Shown here: in pieces, positions 7,985 through 15,942 of the stretch
Layout: each line of letters begins with the position of its first letter
How positions within the stretch are numbered: the stretch's first letter is position 1
Notes under the pieces: model-generated
What the model saw: the letters and a program-made list of their open reading frames with translations, nothing else
What the model was told of the DNA's origin: nothing
The model's database searches: none
Source: Dichomitus squalens LYAD-421 SS1
Lineage: Eukaryota; Basidiomycota; Agaricomycetes; Polyporales; Polyporaceae
Reading direction: 5' to 3'
Assembly: GCF_000275845.1 (NCBI RefSeq)
Contig: NW_006766948.1
Coordinates: 127,095-143,036, forward strand
Length of the DNA stretch: 15,942 nucleotides
Program-made: the position numbers and the translations under genes

Positions 7985-9591
7985 ATGTCTGTGACTTCAC
8001 AAGCGAATGGGCGCGACATCCCTGGGTTCGGTCGAAAAGGGCGGGTCTGGGGGACGTCTGGAGGAGTCGGATTGTCTCTTGCCACCGATGAGCGGTCCAA
8101 ACCGCCACCATTTTGGGGTATGTGCATCCGGTTAGGCACCCTTCCTGAGGATCATCGCCGACGCTTCGTTGCACAGCGCCTCCTCTTCCCGGAATGCGTT
8201 CCTCCTCCGGAACAAGCGTTAACACGTCGATCTCTCCAACATCCACGACGACGCCCGCCGGTACTCGCCCGCTGAACTATGTGCGTAAAGCTCTCGGAAG
8301 GCAGTCCTCCGGGGAACAGGAGCCTACGAAGCCCTACGTAAAGCAGAGGTACACCACGCAAAGCACGCCCAGTTCGCCAGCTCTCCAGCAACCTCCCCAT
8401 TGGTACCCGTCACCCGTGCAGGGGCGCGGTGCGGCTTCCTTCATTCCTCCTGGGAAGCATCATGATGCCGCACACCTCGATGCGCGGGCGGCGGAGTTCG
8501 TCCCTGGACGAGGTGCTACTGCTCCTGCCCCAGCCGCGGCGCTCCTTCCAGTGAACGATATCGACCTGAACGAATGCGCCAGAACTGAACCTGGGACAGC
8601 CATGTCTTCGTCGCGCGTCTCGGTGCGTGGCTCGCGCTCCCCGTCGCTCTCGCCTTCGACGGACGAGGGCAAGAGCGCGGAGAGAGAAAGGGAGGAGGCC
8701 GAGAGGCAGTGGCACCTGCAGGCGGTGCCAGGAGACGAGGACAATGGGTGGGGGGTCTCACAACCGACTGCGATGCACAACTCGGAGAGCTTGGGCGACG
8801 CTGGCGAGAGTGTTGAAGCGAAGCCACCAGGGGCCGACGCCACGTCCGTTGAACGACCTGCGCTTTGTTCCGAACAGAGCCCGCAGCCGTCATGTTCGCT
8901 CTTGTCGCCCTCTGCAACCACGCCTCAGGATGTGGTGGTAGGAGCTGCACCGCCGGGGTTCGGTGTATTGATCCATCGCGCACGAATGATAAGGGACGAC
9001 GATCGCGTGCCATATCCCAAGGACGTCATCCCTCCCAACGTCCGGCCGGCAAATACCCGCTATGCTCGAGAGTTCCTCCTGCAATTTGAAAAGGTGTGCA
9101 CCGGCAAGCCGCCTACCATACCTACAATCGATCCCTTCTGGCATCTCATCCTAGTACGGCACGAACAACACGTACAACGTCAAGAGCGCGTTCCTCGTGC
9201 CCGCACGGTGCACGTAGGTGTTCAAACGGAGGAGATCGGTACTCACTGCAAAGACGCGGACTCCCGCGATCCGGAGGATACTAGCGGCGCGGTTGGTTGC
9301 GACCCCGATGTCGCTAGCCAAGCAGGCACCAACAGCGACGCGACGACACAGACTGCGGACGCAGCCCGTGATCTTCCCGTGAAGAATGCTGTCCGATCTG
9401 TAGACGGTGACGTCTTTGGCAAGCCAGCCTATCGTGTAACACCACGCATGGATGAACTCGACCCTTTCGACTACGAGATGCAGGATGCAAGGCGCGAGCT
9501 ACTGGAAGCACAAGTCGCACGTCTGGAGGCGGAGATGAAGATTATGCACCTTGAGCTTTGCAGACTTCGTCGCGCTGTCGGAATATCGTGA
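7985..9591 (+). CDS. Putative eIF4E- and PABP-binding adaptor, eIF4G-like without MIF4G/MA3, 515 aa
   Basis: Two exons, 7985-8117 and 8177-9591, joined by a 59-bp intron (GTATGT...GCACAG); phases agree and the product is 515 aa plus stop. Residues 340-346, YAREFLL, are a canonical Y-x4-L-phi eIF4E-binding motif inside a longer block that resembles the eIF4E-binding domain of fungal eIF4G: DDDRVPYP (318-325), then REFLLQFEKVCTGKP (342-356). Residues 145-154, LDARAAEFVP, fit the PAM2 consensus (L-N-x-x-A-x-x-F-x-P, with D for N) that binds the MLLE domain of poly(A)-binding protein. Residues 211-223 are highly charged, and about 475-510 form a heptad-like amphipathic helix rich in Leu, Glu and Arg, likely a coiled coil. 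The rest is low-complexity and disordered-looking. Fungal eIF4G normally exceeds 1000 residues and carries MIF4G, the eIF4A-binding platform; here the stop comes about 160 residues after the 4E site. The role as a cytoplasmic translational regulator is inferred. A truncated eIF4G duplicate is the main alternative. Confidence 0.85.
8476..8505 (+). other. PAM2-like motif (PABP MLLE-binding)
   Basis: Encodes LDARAAEFVP, residues 145-154 of the adaptor. Leu, Ala, Phe and Pro fall at the PAM2 anchor positions; Asp replaces the common Asn. It lies in a disordered-looking, Ala/Gly/Pro-rich context, as PAM2 motifs normally do. Confidence 0.6.
8995..9111 (+). other. eIF4G-type eIF4E-binding segment
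   Basis: Encodes residues 318-356 of the adaptor. YAREFLL at 9061-9081 supplies the Y-x4-L-phi core. The preceding RVPYP and the following LLQFEKVC...KP extend the likeness to the eIF4G family beyond the short core motif, which alone would be weak evidence. Confidence 0.75.
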
Positions 9592-10047
9592 GATTCAGTA
9601 GGACTCAGCTCGTACGGTATCCGTCGTCGTCTTCAAGCTAACCTTTGTGCTCCTTCAATATCCCTGGACGATGGCTCTCATGTGTATTAATCCATCCTTG
9701 TGTGTACTCTGAAGAGGATCCGGATGTTATGCTAGCGCTCAGTAGATTCGAAGTGTAAAGACGATAGTTGTACTGGCTATCGTAATACCAGGCCCTGCGA
9801 AGAGCGACGCACAAATATCTCGGAAGGACCATGGATTATCTTTGGTCGATCCTTGAACTATAATAAACCCCCTCTGGCTGAGAGCGACGAAGTCAACTCC
9901 TAGCCGTTGCTGTCATCATCTTCCGGAATTTCAGTTCAATCAGACAACAGTCTCGTTCGGACAGCGGAACAAGGCGTGCACGTAAACAGAGTATCGGCAA
10001 TGGGTAGAATGCTCCGAGAACAGCATACTGAACCATTGACTGATAGG
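9592..10047. other. Convergent intergenic region, 3' ends of two genes
   Basis: The adaptor gene (plus strand) and second HET gene (minus strand) end towards each other here. There is a 7-bp hairpin ACGATAG/CTATCGT at 9761-9767 and 9777-9783. No gene was recognised. Confidence 0.45.
9862..9867 (+). terminator. Possible poly(A) signal AATAAA of the adaptor gene
   Basis: AATAAA on the plus strand lies about 270 bp after the stop codon at 9589-9591. Fungal poly(A) signals are loose, so this is a candidate only. Confidence 0.3.
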
Positions 10048-12099
10048 TTATCCCAGGCTTTCAAATAGCCGCGACCCTTGGAGCCGCGCGGGCTGTGAGC
10101 GAAGGAACTCTTTGTATGCTTCCTGTCTGAAAGGTGTATCAGAACACATTAGAACTCTTGTGCGACGGATAGACCTCACCGCTTCTGATAAGCGATCGGG
10201 TCAATAGGCTCTGTCCATTCGCTAAATAGAAGCGTGTCTGCAGGATAGATCGGCGAGTCATGGTAGGGGGTGAACGACAGATTGTAGCCTTCCGCAGGAG
10301 ACCATACATACGATCCTAGAGACGGGTGAGCAAGTAGCACGCTCTAAAATTCTAATGGGTCGTACCATCCTGTCCCGCAGGCCATGAACAAATATGGTCC
10401 CAGTCACATATGTGCTCGAGGTAGTTGTCTGGGGAAGGCGCAGTGCCGAGACGGTGAAAGTGCAAGCTGACGAAATGGCGACGAGACGTCTGCGAAGGAA
10501 TTCGCTGTTCCCGAGTGCATTGACCCAGAACAATGTATACATTACGGCGTTGATATGGATTTGACAACAGTAGCACCGCGTTGAGAGGAGCTTGAGGTGG
10601 CGTATAGACGACTCCCCAACGTTCGACTACTTCGCTATCCATCCGGGGAAGGCCTTCTGGATGGCCTCCCATGGGAAACGAAAGCGAGCATCGGAGTGGT
10701 ACTCCGCATCGATCGGGATCGAGGGGGATGTAGGCTTCGGAGTGGTGTGCCAAAGGGCGATGTAGATCTCTTGCCACTCTAGCTTGTGCGCCTCGAGCTG
10801 ATTCTTGTGCAGATGGAAAGCAACCACACGAGGGTGGAAGAAGCCAGTGTGATAGAGAGGCCGTGACTTGTCTTGGGCATCTGGACAGGGAGTCAGGGGA
10901 AGCCACACGGGCACAGGCCAACTGTCGTCAGTTGACAACACGCCATTCCACCATTGACAGCCAAGGCTAGCTAGAAGGCAATCCCCAGTCCTGAAGCATG
11001 CGATGCGAGCAAGACAACTATATGGAGTGATCGTGAAGGTGGGGATACTGCGGATGTTAGGGTCAGACTTGGGATCTGTTGAGCAGCACTGGGTCTGAAA
11101 GTACCGCCAGACACGAGACCGTAAGCGACAGTATTTGGCGACATGTGTGGATGATCGATGACATACCTCCCCAGCGTGAGTTACCTCCGAAATGTTCTGA
11201 TTGAATATCATGGAACCGCTGAATCCCGGGCTGGAAATATCGGGTGTAGGCGTAAGGAGATAGCTTTGGGGGTGGATATGCTTTGAGTTGTGATTATCGA
11301 GCGACTTCCATCGTTCAGGCGCTGGGTAATCTGGTTCCACAGACGCGCCCCATGCGAACAAAGATGGGTCAATCGACTGCTTCATAATCTCCTCTTGCAG
11401 CCGCTGAAATGCACGCTCTCCTTCCCCGTAGACTGGGTTCATGTTGATGGAGAACATTCCAAGGAGAGAATAGGCACGGTCCTCCACCCGCGTTGTCCTG
11501 CGCCCGAAGGCCCAAGACATACGCTGAGCGACGCTAAGAGCCTGCACCTCCTTCTCTCTCAAGAGCGCCTCGACAGGAATGTGCGTGATACGAGTTAGAA
11601 GTTGTGCGTTATCGACCCTTGTGCCAAGCCTTGTCCAATCTGCGAAGAGGAATATGAGGAAAGGGGGGGCGATAAGCTCCTGCAGCGTCCAGCCGCGGGT
11701 GTGCCAGCTGCTGCGCCTGAAGTCCATGTCTGCACCCATGTCGGTGGGCGTACTAGGGACGTCCGCCAGATAGGCGTAGCAGACGTCCGCAAGGGTGTAG
11801 TAGTGATACATGGAATTGATTGCCTCTGACAGCTCCGCCGAGCTGCTCTTGTCGATGCAGCATGTGTCGTTCCAGATCCACCGGTGGCCGTCGCGCTGCG
11901 CGACAATGCAGCTTGTGCGGACGTTCTCAGAAGAGTAGTCCCGCGGGTTCTGCCAGAACCAGGAACATGTGCTGCGCAGCTTCTGGGTGTCCTGGAACGT
12001 CTGCTCCTTTACGCCCCATACATGCGAGAGGATGGCGTAACCACCAGGGATGATCTCGGGGTGAGTGAAGTAGTGGAGCTCAGCGCTCAAAACCCACAT
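10048..12099 (-). CDS. Second HET-domain/DUF8212-type protein, frame-shifted in exon 2
   Basis: Minus strand exons: 12099-11167, 11094-10366, 10315-10180 and 10126-10048, with introns of 72, 50 and 53 bp. Intron 1 (GTATGT...TTTCAG) is in frame and stop-free, so a naive ORF reads through it. HET blocks are GGYAILSHVWGV (19-30), W-N-D-T-C-C-I-D (76-83) and RGWTLQELIAP (135-145), followed by RMSWAFGRRTTRVEDRAYSL (193-212). In exon 2 the original frame ends at TAG 10627, right after FPWEAIQKAFPGWIAK. A coherent continuation (residues EVVERWGVVYTPPQAPL and onward) lies in the next frame and splices cleanly through two more exons to TAA at 10050-10048. Total exon length is one base short of a multiple of three, which points to a single-base loss, perhaps in the G-run at 10645-10648. 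It is either a recent pseudogene, a truncated protein of 466 aa, or an assembly error. It is paralogous to the gene at 3457-5492 and convergent with it. Confidence 0.87.
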
Positions 12100-13107
12100 G
12101 AGGTCTCAAGATCTCAAGGGCCGTGGACGTGAGCGACTAGAACAAGAGGTACTACACGGTGACACGGTGACATACCGTACGTGTGTCAGGATATGCACGA
12201 GATGTTTCAGTGAGAGCGTTGCCTGGCAGAAGATGACGGAGCAGTCGAGGTGCTCCACAGAACACCGTTGGCAGCAAGTTGTGGAAGAGATGCGGCGTCA
12301 ATCTAGACTCTGACACTTGTATTCTGCGATGGGCGTTCTGATATGCCAATGTTGCGCCCAGATCATGCCTGACGACACTCCGCTCGGAGATGTAGGCAGC
12401 GAACCTCGTCTCCTCATTAGCATGACACAGTCGCTAAAGCAGAGAGCCTTGTGATTATATGACATTGGCCACTCCCTACTCTAGCAAGTCTTGCCATGTA
12501 CGTGTGGCACATTGATAGCCAGTGTGCAAAGCACAGATAATACGAGGCTTAGCCCAGATTCAATACACACTGGATAGCCACATATAGGATACTCGTCTTT
12601 CTAGTCATGTCCCTTAGTCCTTAGCTATCTCGTGGTAAGTTTGTGTACATTTGGCTATGTGACTCGCATCTTGTACAAGCCTAGGGAGACCCAGCGGTCG
12701 TGATGGACATCGCCAGATTGGAATCGCCCGTGGTTGGGGCAGTGTAGCGTACTGCTTCATCCTCAGTCTTCGCCGAAGTCAACAGGAGGGAAGAACAACA
12801 AGCGACCAAGAGTTGCGATCATTAGGCGATCGGGAACGGTTTTTGTCCAGAGCAAGCCAGAGGTTCTCAGCGATGCCCGCATTCCCTCCAGCAAAGTCGC
12901 CTTGCTTCCTCGCATGTGGTTTCCCTGTACTGTATGGCGTTGGAGGCGCTGAATCAACTACAAGACTAGTATGATATGAAGTGTTGCTACACAGGAGCTG
13001 GCGCAAGCACCGGGCCGCTTCGTCTACGCTCGTTGTCTGTTGGGCTGATCCTCGTCCGACACTCGGCGGAGCCCGCTGCTGTCCCTTCCTTTACAACGTG
13101 CCATCCC
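12100..13107. other. Intergenic region between HET gene and transporter, no gene recognised
   Basis: This holds the upstream region of the second HET gene (left) and the 3' flank of the transporter (right). Open frames are short and give no known domain. Minor structure: CCAGTGTG (12519-12526) and CACACTGG (12566-12573) form an inverted pair, and GATAGCCA occurs directly at 12514-12521 and 12573-12580. Confidence 0.45.
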
Positions 13108-15396
13108 CTATTCGACGCCATCACGTACGGACCTGTCCGCCCATCGCTGAACGAGGGCACGTAGGCCGAGATCAACTTCGATCTACAACGGTCGTTCAGC
13201 ACCGTCCATGGATGGAGGGATAGATCGTACCTGGTGCTTGATCGCAACGTCCTCCCGCCCTGCACTCGACCCAAATACGGCATCGATCTCCTCAAGCGAG
13301 ATGTTCGCCGTCTCGGGCACGCAGTACGTCGACCACACGTACCCCGCGAAGCACGCCGTCGCGAACACGACGAACGTCCCGCTCGCGGAGCGCTCCATGA
13401 ACACTGGCGTCAGCAACCCTATCAAGACTGCATCCCATCACCCATCGTCAGTCCGTGAGAAGTGGTACGAAGACGGCGAGAGGGACCCACAGTTGTTAAG
13501 CCAATTCGACGCGGTCGCGAGCGCGACACCCTTGCTGCGTGCGGAGAGCGGGAACACCTCGCTGGGCAGGATCCAGCCGATCGGCCCGTAACTAACACCG
13601 TACGCGGCCGTGAACGCGTACACGCAACCGACGGAGACCCAGGCCGCGAGCGGGTGCGCGGGCCATACAGCGCTGTAGCGGTACACGAGGAGCGCGATGA
13701 GCAAGTGCGAGAGCGACATCGCCGCGCTACCCCAGCGGAGGAGCGGCCGCCGACCTGCGACGATGTGGCACGGTGAATACCAGACACACCAGTGAGCGAA
13801 CAGGACACACACCGAGGCGGTCGATAAACACGATAGCAGGGAAGACCGCTATGAACTGCACCACACCGATTCCACCAGCGGACATGAGCGTCACTGCATC
13901 TCCTTGTAAGCCGAGGGAATGCATCAGCGTGGGGCCGTAGTATAGTAGCGCGTTGATCCCGCTCCACTCTACATGTATAGGGTGGATTCCGAATTCAGTA
14001 TGCGAAGGGCACAAAGTACGAGACGCACGCTGGAAGGTCATCATCACCACGCCGATGAGCGTCCGTCGCAGTAGCTTTGGCCCAAACAGACGTTTCCAAG
14101 AATGGATTTCAACACTGAGTGACCCAGTCTTTGCACCTTGTGCGCCATGGCTGCGTGATGTTTGCTCTATGAGCGCTGCCTCGACCTGCATTTCGAGCAA
14201 CTCGATCTGTCTCATCCGTAAGCAGCGACCAAAACATGTAACAAGTCGGCGTACCTGTAGCAAAGGGTCGCTGGCGCTCTCGGCGAGGGAGCGTAGACGG
14301 AGCCTCGCAAGAGAAGCGAGCGCTTCCTCTACTCGTCCCTTCGCAACCAGAAGGCGAGGTGACGGCGGGAGGGCGAGTCCGCCTAAGCCTAAGAGAATGC
14401 CTGGGATGAGTTGGATACCGAGAGGTATTCGCCACGAGGCTGATCCCTCAACTGTGTACCTGCACCTCAGCGACGAAGGTTGCGCATAGATCTGCAGAAG
14501 TCCGTACCGTTGCGAGTGAAGAAGCCAGTCCAGAAGCCTAGGACCGCTCCGAGCACGATAGCAAATTGTTCGAGAGCCATGAGTGACCCCCGCACTTCGG
14601 GAGGGCTGATCTCCGCCATGTACAGTGGGGAGAGCATGCTGCACGGAAGTTGAGCGCATATAGCCCGCCATGATGGCCAAACGTGACATACCTCAGAGCG
14701 CCGACGCCTATACCTCCAATTCCCCGTCCAAGAACCAGATGCTCGGGATTCTGCGCCGCGCATTGCAGAGCGGACCCTATGCAGAATATCGCTGAGACGA
14801 TGGTGAGTATCCGCTTTGCAGCAGGTCTACCTGTGTCACCTACCACTCGCTACGAAAATAGACTGCCTCCGGGAGTATTGGTCGGTCAGGGTTCCGGCAG
14901 CCAACGCTCCAAGGAGGGATCCCAGCTCGAGCGCAGCGGCTAGCTATCAGAGTTATTCGCCATTCCCCTTGGTTCTCCTCGTACTCGCGCGGGACACACG
15001 CACTCATGAGACCAGTATCCCAAGCACTCAAGTGCCACCTTCCGACAAAGTCCTTCATGACGAGCACGTTCGCTATCACTCCTTGGTCGTATCCGAAGGT
15101 AAGGCCTCCGATAGACGCGAATACTGCGCATCCCAGGGCGTAATAGTTGTGCACGAGGCCTGCGATGCCTGTTGGTCCGTACGCATATGTATAGGTGCCA
15201 TCTGGATGTACGTGGAGGACGCCTTCGCGGGGAATGTCTGTGATAGACAGGTCGTCAACTGCCTCTCCTGCTACGGGGATGTATCCATCGCGGTTCCTGT
15301 TACTCTGGGGAGGGAAAAAGGAGCCCTCAACGACAGCTCTCAAGTTCTGGGTTCGAGGTTGGGATCATACTAGACACCTGCGGGAAGACGTACCAT
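13108..15396 (-). CDS. MFS sugar transporter (sugar porter family), 579 aa, 11 exons
   Basis: Minus strand exons: 15396-15394, 15346-15004, 14939-14844, 14791-14692, 14638-14508, 14451-14255, 14206-14029, 13968-13813, 13754-13491, 13427-13231 and 13182-13108; introns are 47-64 bp. Phases agree throughout, giving 1740 nt, 579 aa plus stop. Family signatures in order: GGLTFGYDQGVIANVLVMKD (81-100, TM1); loop 2-3 TDQYSRR (134-140); GIGVGALSMLSPLYMAEISP with E-V-R-G-S-L (about 175-200, the sugar-transport signature); QQWSGINALLYYGP (349-362); DRLGRRP (399-405); PSEVFPLSARSKG (465-477); CVPET...SLEE (525-536). Length and motif order fit a 12-helix plasma-membrane proton-coupled monosaccharide porter; the substrate cannot be read from sequence. 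The first exon, only the ATG codon, is the weakest part of the model; the N-terminus could differ. The sixth intron (48 bp) is in frame and stop-free. Confidence 0.93.
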
Positions 15397-15942
15397 TCGT
15401 AGCTCGTCCTCATTCGTTGGACCGCTGTCCTCTGAGGCAAGTTTGGAATCAAAACCAGTCGCAGAGGGTGGTATAGTAGTCTAGGAGATACAGCTGGTTT
15501 CAGCCCGCTTGTCGTGAGAGGGCCGCGCCGCGTCTAGGGGTGCTCAATTCTTGTCGGTCGCTCAGTTGCTCGCGCGCCTATTGGGCGCCTGCCTAGCTGC
15601 ATTCAAGGTCAGCTCAAGCGTCTGCAGCACAGCGAGCAGAGACACGCAGGCAGCAGGTGCAACACGACCGCATGATGCCCCCGAGCTGGGACTAGAGAGC
15701 GACGCGAGGATTTGACAATTCAGAAGCTATAAAGTTGCTTGTCTCGAGATATGGAGTCGCCTCACAAGGTTTGAGTCCAGTTGCCATCGAGCCCAGAGCG
15801 GCACCCTCAGCTGAACCATATATATGTCGTGCTGATTCTGTTTCCGACTTGGGCGCATTGTGTACAATAAGTCCAGGTCAACGAGTTTATAAGCTCTCCC
15901 GACGTCACCATTCACTTGCTGGGCTGATTTCCCGGGCCTAAC
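15397..15942. other. Upstream region of the transporter gene
   Basis: No gene is recognised. On the minus strand, facing the transporter, a weak TATA-like CTATACC lies about 75 bp before the proposed ATG (near 15471), and CTTATAAA is near 15886-15893. Short open frames on both strands have no coding quality. The region reaches the window edge. Confidence 0.4.

Noticed and set aside
10627..10921. 5' part of the 189-codon minus-strand frame at 10352-10921
   Set aside because: It is a shadow of exon 2 of the second HET gene; only the portion after the frameshift, to 10366, carries coherent protein.
12734..12957. Overlapping small ORFs on both strands between the HET gene and the transporter
   Set aside because: They are short, mutually antisense, and lack a domain or convincing splice partners; a transposase relic was considered but no catalytic motif was found.
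13208..13591. Plus-strand ORFs through the transporter locus
   Set aside because: They are antisense to exons that carry the full set of MFS sugar-porter motifs.

Overview
The window looks like nuclear DNA of a filamentous basidiomycete, probably an agaricomycete and possibly a polypore. The evidence is short spliceosomal introns (mostly 47-72 bp, GT...AG), protein families typical of that group (HET/DUF8212 incompatibility-type proteins, a fungal MFS sugar porter, a small secreted ricin-B-like lectin), and C/G-rich third codon positions in the real exons. No bacterial, organellar, rRNA, tRNA or CRISPR features were found. All gene models were spliced by eye from frame continuity plus donor and acceptor sites.

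Layout. 1-1066: gene-poor, with a 59-bp tandem repeat at the left edge. 1067-1748 (-): three-exon gene for a 175-aa secreted ricin-B-like lectin with a TATA box. 1749-3456: promoter DNA, then an unassigned frame-broken coding-like island (about 2.25-2.71 kb). 3457-5492 (+): intact two-exon HET-domain gene, 660 aa. 5493-7984: no convincing conventional gene, but a 45-codon hydrophobic micro-ORF (6756-6893) and a roughly 340-bp TIR element built from GATTCTG words (7061-7402). 7985-9591 (+): two-exon gene for a 515-aa protein with a PAM2-like PABP-binding motif, an eIF4G-type eIF4E-binding segment and a C-terminal coiled coil, but no MIF4G or MA3 domain. 10048-12099 (-): second HET gene with four exons and one apparent single-base frameshift. 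12100-13107: no gene recognised. 13108-15396 (-): 11-exon MFS sugar transporter, 579 aa. 15397-15942: its upstream region.

How the genes relate. The two HET genes are paralogous and converge on the 4E/PABP-binding gene. HET proteins are linked to allorecognition and regulated cell death in fungi. The lectin and the transporter point to extracellular sugar recognition and uptake. Nothing in the sequence shows that these genes form one pathway.

The most novel item is the 7985-9591 gene. It reads like an eIF4G stripped to its two adaptor contacts (cap-binding protein and poly(A)-binding protein) with no helicase-binding scaffold, which would suit a translational regulator. The frame-shifted HET gene and the GATTCTG palindromic TIR element come next.
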